From ZC4RG30 sp046347045 (GTDB lineage: Bacteria > Pseudomonadota > Gammaproteobacteria > Steroidobacterales > Steroidobacteraceae): 64,000 nt of DNA. Below the pieces are notes generated by a model. That model ran no database searches and was not told the origin of the DNA. It saw nothing but the letters and a program-made list of their open reading frames with translations. Shown piece after piece: positions 24,850-33,580 of this stretch (within the stretch, counting starts at the first letter, position 1; each line of letters opens with the position of its first letter). The stretch spans positions 1 to 64,000 of the forward strand of contig JAXMGX010000007.1 in NCBI GenBank assembly GCA_046347045.1. Direction: 5' to 3'. Position numbers and translations under genes: made by a program.

Positions 24850-26613
24850 TCAGGGCAGCGCCGCAACCGTCACGGGGCCCGGATGCACGGCGGCCTGCTG
24901 TGTAGTGGCGCCCGAGGGCCGGATGCTCACCTGCGTGAGCGTGCGATTGCCGAGCACGGCCTCTTTCGAACCCGCCATCTCGATCTTCACGTAGAAGTCG
25001 CGCGGTTCATTGCGTGAGGGATCCGACAGCAACGGCACACGCAGTTCCACACCCTTTGCCCCCACCGGTATCCACTCCAGACGGGGTTCTATGCCGAGAA
25101 AATCCCGGTTGGCGTGCGCCGAACCGGTTTCGGTCCACCAGCGGAAGCTGACGGGCACATCCAGATTGTCGCGACGGCGCACCTGGATGCGTGCGAACGG
25201 CTCGGAGGCCGACGCCTCCACGGTGCTCGCAGTCAGCTCGACGCGCGCTTGCTGCGGCTCAATGGGCAGCACGCGGCGTGCTGCCACGGGCGTGGAGGCC
25301 GCCGGTTGAGCCGCCGTGGCGGAACCGATGACCGGCGCGGAGGGCGCAGCTGGCGGCTGCGAGGCAGCAACGATGGCTGGAGCTGTCGGCGTGCCGGCCC
25401 CGGAGGCGCCCGTACCGAAGGGCTCGATGAAGAAGACTCCGGCAGCGATCACGCAGGCCAGTGCCGCACCGGCCGCAAGCCAGGCCGGTGCGCGGCGGCG
25501 CGGGCGTTCCACAGGCAGCGCCTGGGTCAGCGTGTAGCGGCCGCCGGCGACGTCTCCTTCGCCGGCAAACGCCATCAGCAGTGCCGGCGAATCCCTGCCC
25601 AGCAGCACATCGCGCAGCACACCCCATTCTGCGCGGCTCAGGCCGGGGGGCTGACGCAGCGCTGCCCGGCGCGCTCGCGGCCCCAGGCAGTCATCCGGCA
25701 GCGCGCCGCCCCCGAACAGGCGATATGCGAATTTCGCGAATGCCAGCCGATCGGTCGAGGGATCGCCCCTGCGGTGAAAGCCGGTGAGCTCGAAGCCGCG
25801 CAGCTTGATCTCGCCAGCATCCGTCACCACCACGCAGCCGGCGTCTATGGCGCCGTGCTGCACATCGCGGCCGTGCGCATAGGCCAGCGCGCTGGCCACC
25901 GAGCGCACTACCGCGCGTGCCGCGGGCATGGCGAGCGGACGGCCGCCATTCAGGTCGAGCAACTGCTGGATGCTGATGCCGCCCAGCCATTCCAGAGTGA
26001 TGAAGAGTCCTCCGTTGCAGTCGTCCACATCGAACACCTTCTGGATGCAGGGATGCGACAGCGACTGCAGTCGATACGCGCGCTGCAGAAGCTGCACTTC
26101 CTGCGCGCGCACCAGGTCGAATACATGCATCGACACCCGGGTGCGCACGTCGGCCAGGTCCAGGCGGTGTTCGTCCACAGCCTCCACCTGCGTGCCCCAG
26201 GCATTGCGATCCAGGATTTCCACCACGCGGTAACGTCCGCGGATCAGGTCGCCGGCGTGTAGGACGCCCGCGGTCCCATCCGCTTCCGCGGACAGCTCCG
26301 CGGACACTTCCGCGGGGAGATCCTCGGCCGGCACCGGCGACTGCATTTGTTCCGAGGAATCCAGGTGCTTCTGCAGACGCGAGCGCACGCAGATGAACAG
26401 TTGATGCGAAATCCGCTCGCGGTGGTAGTACTGCTCCAGCGTGGTCAGCACATCCCACGGCAGGCCGGGATCGTGCTTTTCCAGCCTCAGCACCTCGCGC
26501 AGCAGATCATCGGCGCTCCACTGCCCCGATGCCAGTGATTCCATCCAGACCTGCAGCTCGTCCATCTCCTGCTGCGGCTGGGCATCCCAAGCGAGACCGG
26601 CTGATGCGTTCAT
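24850..26613 (-). CDS. Membrane-anchored pseudokinase with Calx-beta-like C-terminal domain
   Basis: 587 residues. A helical N-terminus is followed by a Ser/Thr-kinase-like fold at about 125-350. The kinase hallmarks are lost: no Lys in the VRTRVSMHV strand, HGAIDAGCV (253-261) in place of the HRDxKxxN loop, and LRGFE (271-275) in place of DFG. SHPCIQKVFDVDD and LDRNAWG still fit the fold. One membrane helix lies at 375-396 (WLAAGAALACVIAAGVFFI), then an Ala/Pro linker, then a beta domain at about 455-566 with Calx-beta features (HANRDFLG, VPLLSDPSRNEPRDF). It probably senses or scaffolds across the inner membrane. The transglycosylase-like gene lies about 105 bp downstream on the same strand. 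Confidence 0.7.
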   Translation of the reverse strand: MNASAGLAWDAQPQQEMDELQVWMESLASGQWSADDLLREVLRLEKHDPGLPWDVLTTLEQYYHRERISHQLFICVRSRLQKHLDSSEQMQSPVPAEDLPAEVSAELSAEADGTAGVLHAGDLIRGRYRVVEILDRNAWGTQVEAVDEHRLDLADVRTRVSMHVFDLVRAQEVQLLQRAYRLQSLSHPCIQKVFDVDDCNGGLFITLEWLGGISIQQLLDLNGGRPLAMPAARAVVRSVASALAYAHGRDVQHGAIDAGCVVVTDAGEIKLRGFELTGFHRRGDPSTDRLAFAKFAYRLFGGGALPDDCLGPRARRAALRQPPGLSRAEWGVLRDVLLGRDSPALLMAFAGEGDVAGGRYTLTQALPVERPRRRAPAWLAAGAALACVIAAGVFFIEPFGTGASGAGTPTAPAIVAASQPPAAPSAPVIGSATAAQPAASTPVAARRVLPIEPQQARVELTASTVEASASEPFARIQVRRRDNLDVPVSFRWWTETGSAHANRDFLGIEPRLEWIPVGAKGVELRVPLLSDPSRNEPRDFYVKIEMAGSKEAVLGNRTLTQVSIRPSGATTQQAAVHPGPVTVAALP

Positions 26614-26724
26614 GGACCTGATGGTCCCGCCAATGGCAGGCTCTCACCCATCGGCAGGCGCAGCGAACAGGCGTCAGCCCTCGTCCTACAATCCGTGTAA
26701 TCGTCAAATCGTCGGAGTGGAGAC

Positions 26725-27234
26725 ATGACAACCGACACCCTGTTCTCGCGGTGGAGCAACTGGACCCTCAGCATCAAGGTCTGGAAGCTCGTTGCCGCGG
26801 CCTTCCTGCTGCTGCTCCTGACGATGTGGTTCCGCGTCGTGCACCAGGATGACGAAATCCTCGCACTGGTCCGCAATGCAGTAGTCACGGACGCCGCGGG
26901 TCAGCGCGACTGGGAAGGCAGCTTCGTCAATACGAACTCGAGAATCCTGCGCGACGTGGCGGTGACAGTCGACCTGCTCGACAGCCGGAACCGCACCGTG
27001 GCAAAGGCGACGGCGCAAGCACCTGAACTGACATACGGCGCAAGGTTGAACCTGCAAGCGACGCTGCCGCCTGATGCGGTCAGGATGCGCATCTACTCCG
27101 TGCAGTGGCGGATGGATCGGACCAACTGGGACAGGTGGCTGATGCGGGCTCCGAGCGCGGCGCTGATGGGGCCGTTCCGCGAACCGTGGGAGTTCGGATA
27201 TCTGATGGTGAATGCAGAACGCGTTGATCGCTAG
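26725..27234 (+). CDS. Single-pass membrane protein of unknown function
   Basis: 169 residues with CGGAGTGGAG upstream. One transmembrane helix at about 21-36 (LVAAAFLLLLLTMWF), then a domain whose pattern (SFVNTNSRILRDVAVTVDLLDSRN) resembles the FxLYD/DUF2393 beta-sandwich seen in small anchored proteins. It starts 111 bp from the divergent pseudokinase gene. I do not recognise a specific family. Confidence 0.6.
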   Translation: MTTDTLFSRWSNWTLSIKVWKLVAAAFLLLLLTMWFRVVHQDDEILALVRNAVVTDAAGQRDWEGSFVNTNSRILRDVAVTVDLLDSRNRTVAKATAQAPELTYGARLNLQATLPPDAVRMRIYSVQWRMDRTNWDRWLMRAPSAALMGPFREPWEFGYLMVNAERVDR

Positions 27235-27259
27235 GTGACGCTGGCCGCCGGCAACCCAA

Positions 27260-27982
27260 CTACGGCTTCAGCGTCGCCGCAATCTTGCGGATCTCATCCG
27301 GCGTATGCTCCCCCGCGAGCGGCGTGCCTGGCATCAGGTACTTGCCCATGTCGAGCTTGCCCACCAGCACCGGCTCGAAACCGATGTCGCGGATCAGCGC
27401 CGTGGCTACTTCCACCGCCGCCGCATCGTCGCTGGCCATGGGCATGCCCACCTTGCCCGGTGTTTCATGCACCGCACCCATGCGCGCTGCGGCAATCGCA
27501 TTGAACGCACGCACGATGCGCGCGCCCGGCAGCAGCCGCGCAGAGACGACGCCCGCGCCCTGCGTGCGCGCCTCATCGGCGATGGCGCCATCGCGCGCCG
27601 GGAAGGGATTGCTGGCATCGATCACCACCTTTCCCTTCAGTGCGCCGCCCAGCGACCTGCCCAACTCAGGCAATGCCCCGTAGGGCACGGCGAATACCAG
27701 CACATCGGCATAGGCCGCTGCTTCCTGTGGCGTGCCCGCACGCGCGCCGGTACCGATCTGCGCGGCAAGGCGGCGATCGGATTCGATGTCCTTCGACGAG
27801 AACATCACCGCATAGCCCTTGCTTACCCACACCTTGCCGAGATTGCTGCCCACGTTGCCCGAACCGATCATGCCGATCTTCGGTTTCGCGGAGCTCACCG
27901 GTTGTGCGGCCTGTGCTGCCAGCGACAGGGCGGCGACGCAGGCGACAACCACAGTCTTCAGGGCGATGCGGCGGGCGTTCAT
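27260..27982 (-). CDS. Tat-exported NADP/F420-type dinucleotide-binding protein
   Basis: 240 residues from the ATG at 27982, which overlaps the DoxX stop (ATGA). After a signal (ARRIALK, then a hydrophobic stretch ending AAQA) comes a Rossmann domain IGMIGSGNVGSNLGKVW of the F420H2:NADP oxidoreductase family, with VIDASNPF, and a C-terminal VGKLDMGKYLMPGT. The family is usually cytoplasmic, so an export signal is odd; a Tat route would allow export of a folded, cofactor-loaded protein. Last gene of the GntR/ABC operon. Confidence 0.8.
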   Translation of the reverse strand: MNARRIALKTVVVACVAALSLAAQAAQPVSSAKPKIGMIGSGNVGSNLGKVWVSKGYAVMFSSKDIESDRRLAAQIGTGARAGTPQEAAAYADVLVFAVPYGALPELGRSLGGALKGKVVIDASNPFPARDGAIADEARTQGAGVVSARLLPGARIVRAFNAIAAARMGAVHETPGKVGMPMASDDAAAVEVATALIRDIGFEPVLVGKLDMGKYLMPGTPLAGEHTPDEIRKIAATLKP

Positions 27983-28365
27983 GGCGACCTCCTCAGCATG
28001 TGGTGGAGCACGTAGGAGCGGAATCCGGCGTCGCGCAGATACAGCGACACCCACAGGAACACGCCGAGGTATACACCGAACAAGGTGTGACTGGCGAGCG
28101 GACTGCCGGCACGCAGATGACTGGCCACCGTGCCGCCCAGCAGCGCCGTGAACAGCACGGCGCCCAGCAATGCGGTGCGCGGCCAGGCGAACAACAGCAG
28201 TAGCACCAGTTCCAGCGCGCCCAGCGCGGCAAGCCATCCTGCGGGCCAGCCGATCGCGGCAAGCGAATCGACGGCTGCCTGCGCGCCCAGCAGTTTCGGC
28301 GCCACCGAAGCCGGCAGCAGGAACAACAGCAACAGTCCGGTCAGTATCCAGCCCGCCTTCTTCAT
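27979..28365 (-). CDS. DoxX family membrane protein
   Basis: 128 residues with an AGGGGGA site. Four hydrophobic segments; the N-terminal ILTGLLLLFLLPASVAPKLLG and the Pro/Leu-rich body fit DoxX. Family members support redox or respiratory functions in the inner membrane. It is coupled by ATGA to the exported dinucleotide-binding gene, consistent with a shared redox task. Confidence 0.8.
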   Translation of the reverse strand: MKKAGWILTGLLLLFLLPASVAPKLLGAQAAVDSLAAIGWPAGWLAALGALELVLLLLFAWPRTALLGAVLFTALLGGTVASHLRAGSPLASHTLFGVYLGVFLWVSLYLRDAGFRSYVLHHMLRRSP

Positions 28366-28393
28366 GAATCCCCCTGCGGTCGAGGGGGATATC

Positions 28394-29005
28394 TTACGGC
28401 GCGCGGCGGATCACCACATCGGCGTTGGCCTTCAATGACCCGGCAGCGAAGGTTGCGTCATCCACGCGCAATTCCAGCGGGTTCGACGAGAACACGTACC
28501 AGCGCTGCACATGGTTCTGCTCCAGCGTTGCCACACCGCCGCCATACGTGAACAGGCTCAGCTCCGGTGCATGCAGCGCGCGCACGACAAGCTGCGCGCT
28601 GGCGGCATCGATGCGCTGCAACGTGGGCACTTCCACGCGAAGCACGCCCTGCATGGCGCCCCGCCCCTCACCACCGTCCACGTGCAACACACCTTCCTTG
28701 AGATAGGCGTGCACCTGTGGCGACTGCCCGGACGAGGCAGTCAGCGTCACCTTGTATGCGCCGGCGCCCACCACTTCCACGCGCAGCGGACCGCGCACGC
28801 TGAGGCGCGTGAAATCTCTTGCCGTCGCCAGATCGATCTCAGGATCGCGTTGCGGTTCGCGATCCTGCCGCAGACCCAGCGTGAGGAAGCTGTCCTTTCC
28901 TTCTCCCGCCGGCGTCGCTGCCAGGCGATTGAGTCCGACGAACAGCGCCGCCGCGCCCCACAGGCCGAATACGGTATTGCGGACGAGTCTCCTGCCGGCG
29001 TTCAT
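28394..29005 (-). CDS. Head-GIN-domain (DUF2807) protein
   Basis: 203 residues. N-terminal signal anchor (FGLWGAAALFVGL), then a repetitive beta structure of the GIN/DUF2807 type: DFTRLSVRGPLRVEVVG, RIDAASAQLVVRAL and LKANADVVIRRAP. Its start overlaps the GntR stop (ATGA). In this family such proteins are exported and often follow GntR/ABC genes, but their function is unproven. Confidence 0.8.
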   Translation of the reverse strand: MNAGRRLVRNTVFGLWGAAALFVGLNRLAATPAGEGKDSFLTLGLRQDREPQRDPEIDLATARDFTRLSVRGPLRVEVVGAGAYKVTLTASSGQSPQVHAYLKEGVLHVDGGEGRGAMQGVLRVEVPTLQRIDAASAQLVVRALHAPELSLFTYGGGVATLEQNHVQRWYVFSSNPLELRVDDATFAAGSLKANADVVIRRAP

Positions 29006-29394
29006 GTCGCACTCCCTGCCGGTGCCTTCACGCTCGCCGGTCGCCGTTCCTCGTAGATCTTCGTCAGGTCGTACAGACCCAGGCCCAAGAGGTCCATGCT
29101 GGAAAACACATCGGGCAGCACTTCATCGATGAACTGCTTGCGCTTGAGTTCGAGCGTGATTGCCCGGGCATTGTCGGTCATGAAATACCCCACACCGCGC
29201 TGGGTGTTCAGGATGTTGTGGTCGACCAGGAAGCCCAGCGCCTTGATCACCGTGTTCGGATTCACGGAGGTGGTGACGGCGAGGTCCTTCAGCGCCGGCA
29301 GCTTGTCGCCGTTGCGCCATTCATTCTTCAGCAGCTTCTCGCAGATGAAGTCCGCGACCTGAAGATAGATCGGGTAGTTGGGTTTAAAGTCCAT
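29002..29394 (-). CDS. GntR-family repressor, YtrA/YhcF type
   Basis: 130 residues. N-terminal winged helix: PIYLQVADFICEKLL, DKLPALKDLAVTTSVNPNTV and NILNTQRGVGYFM; only a short helical tail follows, as in YtrA-type regulators. It overlaps the permease gene by 11 bp and the GIN gene by 4 bp, so it is encoded within the operon it probably represses. The 24-bp palindrome at 31035-31058 is its likely operator. The signal it senses is unknown. Confidence 0.9.
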   Translation of the reverse strand: MDFKPNYPIYLQVADFICEKLLKNEWRNGDKLPALKDLAVTTSVNPNTVIKALGFLVDHNILNTQRGVGYFMTDNARAITLELKRKQFIDEVLPDVFSSMDLLGLGLYDLTKIYEERRPASVKAPAGSAT

Positions 29395-30151
29395 TCTGTA
29401 CCTCGTGCGCCTTCAGGCAACGGTAGGCGACGTACAGCAGCCATGCCGAGAACCCCAGCGCGACCGCCCAGTTCATCCACCAGGCTTCGAACAGCGGCAA
29501 GAGGGACATGCGGATGGGTTTCACGGGCTCGAAGCTTCCCCACTCGAATGCATCGAAGTAGAGGATGCGCATCGCCAGATAGCCCACTGCCGCCATGCTG
29601 ACCCAGAACACCGCCAGCGTCAGCGCCGACTTCAGAAGATTCATCGAACGGAAGCAGATGGCGCCCATGAAAGCCAGCAGGTGCACGAACAGATACACCC
29701 GCGCCAGCAGCAGGATCTGGCTGGCCGTGGGCGAGAACGCCGGCGCGCTGGCGTCCTTCAGCCAGCTCGCCAGCAGATTGCCGGTCCAGTCCATCACGGC
29801 GAACGCCACGATGCCATACAGGATCAAGAGTGGCCCGGTGATCAGGTAGCGGCTCGACAGTCGCTCGACGTTCGACACCGGCAGCATCAGGTAGTGATAG
29901 CGCTCCAGCGGATGATGCATGTCGCGGAAGATCTCGCTGGTCACCAGCAGACCGCCACCCAGCAGGTAGATGCCGAACAGAGCGACGCTCAACGGCGGAT
30001 CGTTCGGCACACGCCCCGGTTCGAAGTTCGCAAGGTAGATGACCCAGGTGAGGCACAGCAGCGCCGCAGACATCAACAGCACGGGCTTGCCGATGCGCAG
30101 CACATCGTTGAGGAATAACCGCCGGAAGCGGGAAGGATCAAAGGAGCTCAT
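29384..30151 (-). CDS. ABC-2-type transporter permease
   Basis: 255 residues with about six hydrophobic segments. SNVERLSSRYLITGPLL and the Trp-rich C-terminal helix are visible. It starts inside the ATPase stop (ATGA), so the two form an exporter. The gene pair with a YtrA-type regulator resembles ABC systems induced by cell-envelope-acting compounds, but the substrate is not known. Confidence 0.82.
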   Translation of the reverse strand: MSSFDPSRFRRLFLNDVLRIGKPVLLMSAALLCLTWVIYLANFEPGRVPNDPPLSVALFGIYLLGGGLLVTSEIFRDMHHPLERYHYLMLPVSNVERLSSRYLITGPLLILYGIVAFAVMDWTGNLLASWLKDASAPAFSPTASQILLLARVYLFVHLLAFMGAICFRSMNLLKSALTLAVFWVSMAAVGYLAMRILYFDAFEWGSFEPVKPIRMSLLPLFEAWWMNWAVALGFSAWLLYVAYRCLKAHEVQNGL

Positions 30152-30993
30152 ACGCGTGTCTCCGGACTGAACAGTTCGCGAACCCGCGTGGGTCCCGTGG
30201 TCACGAGGCCGAACATCATCTCCAGATCGAGCCGACTCTCGTGGCCGCCGTGGTTTTCACGAATCACCTTGAAGCCTTCGAGGGATTTCTCCACATACAG
30301 CGCATCCTGCGGCTGCTCCTGCTCCACCGTGATCTGCAGGCGCGATTCCAGCGCCTCCACCGTCTGATGCAGCAGGATCTGCCCCTGGTCCAGCACCATC
30401 ACCGAATCGATCAGACCCTGCAGGTCGTGCACCTGATGCGTGGAGATCAGGAAGCTGCGCTCGGGCTGGAACTGATCGATCATCAGCCGCCGGAACTGGC
30501 TCTTGCTCGGAATGTCGAGCCCGTTGGTGGGCTCATCCAGGATCATCAGTCGCGCCTGCGTGGCAAGGCCGAAGGCCAGCAGGAATTTCTTCTTCTGGCC
30601 CTGCGACAGCGTGTTGAGCTTCTGCGGCCGCGGAATCGAAAGTTCGCCCAGCAGACGGTTGAACAGTGCGCCGTCGAAGCGCGGATACAGCGCGCCGATG
30701 CGCTTCTCGTAGTCCGTGGCCTCCATCGCCGGCAACTGGAATTCCTCGGGCAGCAGGAATACATCGGCGAGGAACTCGGGCGTGCGGTCGGCGGGCGGCT
30801 GGCCGAGCACGGTGCACCTGCCCTGCTGCGCGAAGCTCAACCCCGCCATCAGCCTCAGCAGCGTGCTCTTGCCGGCGCCGTTCGAACCCAGCAGCCCGCA
30901 GATGGTTCCGGCCGGAAGCTGCAGGTTGAGATTGGAAAAGACCGGAGCCCCGCTGCGACGGTAGCGAAACCCCAGCCCCTGAATGTCGATCAT
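30148..30993 (-). CDS. ABC transporter ATP-binding protein
   Basis: 281 residues from the ATG at 30993 with a GGAGG site. Walker A GLLGSNGAGKST, a signature loop TLSQGQKKKF, Walker B LMILDEPTNGLD, and switch His in ISTHQ. The last 60 residues are a C-terminal extension. First gene of the operon, driven by the promoter at 31027-31055. Confidence 0.93.
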   Translation of the reverse strand: MIDIQGLGFRYRRSGAPVFSNLNLQLPAGTICGLLGSNGAGKSTLLRLMAGLSFAQQGRCTVLGQPPADRTPEFLADVFLLPEEFQLPAMEATDYEKRIGALYPRFDGALFNRLLGELSIPRPQKLNTLSQGQKKKFLLAFGLATQARLMILDEPTNGLDIPSKSQFRRLMIDQFQPERSFLISTHQVHDLQGLIDSVMVLDQGQILLHQTVEALESRLQITVEQEQPQDALYVEKSLEGFKVIRENHGGHESRLDLEMMFGLVTTGPTRVRELFSPETRV

Positions 30994-31026
30994 CGCTGCC
31001 TCCTGCCCTGCAGTTCCGGTGCAGAG

Positions 31027-31055
31027 ACAATACCACTTTACTAGTGAACTAGCAA
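31027..31055 (-). promoter_or_regulatory. Promoter of the GntR/ABC operon
   Basis: On the minus strand TTGCTA (31050-31055) and TATTGT (31027-31032) lie 17 bp apart, each matching the sigma-70 consensus at 4 of 6 positions. The palindromic operator lies over the -35 and spacer, a layout that would block polymerase binding. Confidence 0.5.
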
Positions 31056-31058
31056 AGT
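31035..31058. promoter_or_regulatory. Palindromic operator, probable YtrA-type GntR binding site
   Basis: A 24-bp near-perfect inverted repeat with arms ACTTT-CTAGT and ACTAG-AAAGT around a central GA, each arm carrying one unpaired base. It covers the -35 region of the ABC operon promoter, about 40 bp upstream of the ATPase ATG. Confidence 0.65.
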
Positions 31059-31138
31059 AGTTTTGTAGGACTGCGGGAGAGCTTGTAAGAGGGGCCTCGG
31101 CAGCGTGTGTGTCGCTGCGTCCGGAATATCCTACGCAT

Positions 31139-32266
31139 ATGAGAAGGCTCGCGACCGCCGCGGCCCTGCTGCTGGGCGGGTGCGCGACCACCCGCCACGA
31201 ACCCCCGCCCGAGGTGGCACCGCAACCTCCCGCCGTCACCGCCGATGCCGTGGTCGAGGCTGCGGCCCAGGCTGCCGCGCCGCCGCCACGGCCGCAGAGG
31301 TCCACCATCCCGCGCTACCGGCCCACCGACCGTTCGGTGAGCGACATCCGCGAGCAGAATGCCGCCACCGCGCCACCGCTGGATTTCGAACAGCGCCTCG
31401 ACCAGTCGCATGATCGCGTCTACGCGTGGATGCAGGGCATGGTCGAGACCACCGACCATCGCTTCGCCGCCGCGGACCGCGCGCTGCAACCGGTGCCTGC
31501 CGCGCCGTTTCGCGTCAGCCTAACGCTGGAGGCCATCGATCGCAGCGGCAACATGAAATTCGGCTTCGACAGCCAGCTCGACATGGCGCTGCAGCTTCCA
31601 AACACCGAGCAGCGCCTGCGCCTGTTCATCACCAGCGACGACCCGGACGAATCGCCGCGCAATTCCGGCCACCGCTCCGCGCTCAGCGCCGGCCTGCGCA
31701 GCGAATTGCTGCGCGACCTGAACTTCGATCTGGGTGTGCGGCTGGCTGTGCCGCCGGTGGCCTTCACCTCGGTGAGGTGGTCACGGGAAATCGCGCTGGG
31801 CGCCATCACCTTCTATCCGTTCGCGAAGGTTTTTCTCGAATCCAGCGATGGTTTCGGTGCGTCGGCCGCGGCGACCTTCGACTACTGGTCGGGTCGTACG
31901 CTGCTGCGCTCTGCCACGTATGCCCGGTGGACCGCCGATGACAACCGCAAGGACTGGTCGCAGTCGCTGGTGTTCGCGCGCGCGCATGAGCTGATCGTCC
32001 CGGATCGTTACGGATCGTACCTGCGCGCGAACGACATCGGGAACGGCTGGGGTGTGCGACTGCTGGCCAGCGGCGAGGATTCGAAGCAGGTGACTTATTA
32101 CGAATCCGGTGTCTTCTTCAGAAGACCCACTGCCAATCGCTGGTTGTACTGGTTCGTCGAACCGCTGGTGCGCTGGGACCGGAAATACGACTGGAGCACC
32201 GATCCCGGGATCCGGATCGGAATCGACGCGCTGTTCTGGGATCTGGCGCGACCCGCACGGCGCTGA
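31139..32266 (+). CDS. Outer-membrane-type lipoprotein of unknown function
   Basis: 375 residues from the ATG at 31139 (a GTG at 31109 is in frame). Lipobox LLGGC at about residues 9-13, then a Pro/Ala-rich linker, then a long region rich in alternating aromatic and polar strands (FKVSLTLEA-type, GAITFYPFAKVFLESS, RPTANRWLYWFVEPLVRW) that could form a beta barrel. No known family recognised. It is divergent from the GntR/ABC operon. Confidence 0.55.
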   Translation: MRRLATAAALLLGGCATTRHEPPPEVAPQPPAVTADAVVEAAAQAAAPPPRPQRSTIPRYRPTDRSVSDIREQNAATAPPLDFEQRLDQSHDRVYAWMQGMVETTDHRFAAADRALQPVPAAPFRVSLTLEAIDRSGNMKFGFDSQLDMALQLPNTEQRLRLFITSDDPDESPRNSGHRSALSAGLRSELLRDLNFDLGVRLAVPPVAFTSVRWSREIALGAITFYPFAKVFLESSDGFGASAAATFDYWSGRTLLRSATYARWTADDNRKDWSQSLVFARAHELIVPDRYGSYLRANDIGNGWGVRLLASGEDSKQVTYYESGVFFRRPTANRWLYWFVEPLVRWDRKYDWSTDPGIRIGIDALFWDLARPARR

Positions 32267-32467
32267 ACGCAGGGTGCCTCGACCGGGACCGGAACGAGAA
32301 TCGCTCGCTCCGGGAAGGGCGGATTTGCCGCGGAAGTTGCCTGCCGGGCCCGCCAACAGGACAATTCATGCCCTGTTCAGTAAATCGCCACGAAAATGAC
32401 TGCAACTTTCGTAGTGGCGACTGGTCCACGTGTTCAAGGAACCGCAACTTACGCGGGTTGGGAGTTG

Positions 32468-32959
32468 ATGATGAAACGACTGAATCGTCTGGGTTGGGTG
32501 GTGGTGGCGGTGACCGTCTCTGCTGCCGCTGTTGCGCAGGTTGCGATCAAGCCCGCCAAGTCGGCTGCTGAAGCCAAGACCGCCATCGAGTCGCGCCAGG
32601 CTCTGTTCAAGGACATCAAGAAGAACTACGAGCCGATGATCGACATGATGAAGAACAAGGTGCCGTTCGACGCGGCAGTCATCGGCGCGAACGCGCAGAA
32701 GATTCAGGATCTGGCCGCCAAGATCCCCGAGGCCTTCGCGATCGACACGCATGAGTTCAAGGACACCAAGAACGAAGCGCAGGATCGCGTGTGGCTGAGC
32801 CAGGTCGAGTTCAAGGCCAAGAGCGATGCCACTGTCCAGGCTGCCGCCGCGCTGGTTGCCGCCGCCAAGACCGGCGACAAGGGCGCGACGATGAAGGCCA
32901 TTCCCGCCATGGGCAAGACCTGCGGCAGCTGCCACGACATCTTCAAGTTCAAGGAATAA
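32468..32959 (+). CDS. Cytochrome c' (class II c-type cytochrome)
   Basis: 163 residues from the first ATG of a tandem pair at 32468, with GGGAG upstream. Signal peptide ends near AVAQ. Four-helix bundle pattern with haem attachment at the C-terminus, KTCGSCHDIFK (CxxCH), as expected for cytochrome c'. Such periplasmic proteins bind NO or CO and can protect against nitrosative stress. A strong hairpin terminator follows. Confidence 0.9.
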   Translation: MMKRLNRLGWVVVAVTVSAAAVAQVAIKPAKSAAEAKTAIESRQALFKDIKKNYEPMIDMMKNKVPFDAAVIGANAQKIQDLAAKIPEAFAIDTHEFKDTKNEAQDRVWLSQVEFKAKSDATVQAAAALVAAAKTGDKGATMKAIPAMGKTCGSCHDIFKFKE

Positions 32960-32973
32960 GCGGTTCGATCCGC

Positions 32974-33010
32974 AGGCGGCGGCACCCTTCGCGGGGTGAC
33001 CGCCGCTTTC
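32974..33010 (+). terminator. Intrinsic terminator after cytochrome c'
   Basis: A long GC hairpin (GCGGCGG / CCGCCGC plus inner ACCC/GGGT around a TTCGCG loop) is followed by TTTC and a T-rich run. It lies 15 bp after the cytochrome stop and 6 bp from the convergent reductase gene end. Confidence 0.65.
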
Positions 33011-33015
33011 TCATT

Positions 33016-33570
33016 TCAGCGCCGGACTTCGTACCGCAGCGCCACCATGCCGCTGGTGTAGGCCTTCGATTCCACCAGGTGCAGCGCCACGTCCCTTCCG
33101 AGGTTCTCGAAGAAGCGAATGCCGTCGCCGATGACGATGGGCACCATCGAGTAGCGCACTTCATCCACCAGCCCCAGCCGTAGTGCCTCGCCGCACAGGG
33201 CACCGCCGCCGACGATCCAGATGCTGCCGAACCTCGGCCGCAATTTCGCGTCGATCAGCTCGGCGAGGCTGCCGGACCAGAATTCCACCGGATGCGTGGA
33301 CCGGGGCAAGTCGCGATGCGTGGCCACGTACACGGGCTTGTCGCCGTACACCCAGCCCATGCCCTTCGATTCGAAGCCCAGCGCGGTCTCGTAGGTGCGC
33401 GAACCCATCACGTAGCAGTCGATGGTCTTGAGGAATTCGGCGATGGTGGCGGCGTCGAGCGTTTCGCCCGCCGGATACTCATCGGGAGTCTCGAGCCAGT
33501 CGACGGCGCCATCCTTGCGGGCGATGAAGCCGTCGAGGCTGGCGGCCATGTGCACGGTTACGCGGGACAT
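33016..33570 (-). CDS. Dihydrofolate reductase family protein (RibD C-terminal-like)
   Basis: 184 residues; an ATG at 33579 is an alternative start. Starts VTVHMAASLDGFIARKDGAVDWL, and has YVMGSRTYE, SIWIVGGGALCGEAL and VPIVIGDGIRFF, the NADPH-binding pattern of RibD-C-like reductases. The substrate is undetermined; most such stand-alone genes have no assigned pathway. Confidence 0.85.
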   Translation of the reverse strand: MSRVTVHMAASLDGFIARKDGAVDWLETPDEYPAGETLDAATIAEFLKTIDCYVMGSRTYETALGFESKGMGWVYGDKPVYVATHRDLPRSTHPVEFWSGSLAELIDAKLRPRFGSIWIVGGGALCGEALRLGLVDEVRYSMVPIVIGDGIRFFENLGRDVALHLVESKAYTSGMVALRYEVRR

Positions 33571-33580
33571 GCCGCGCATC

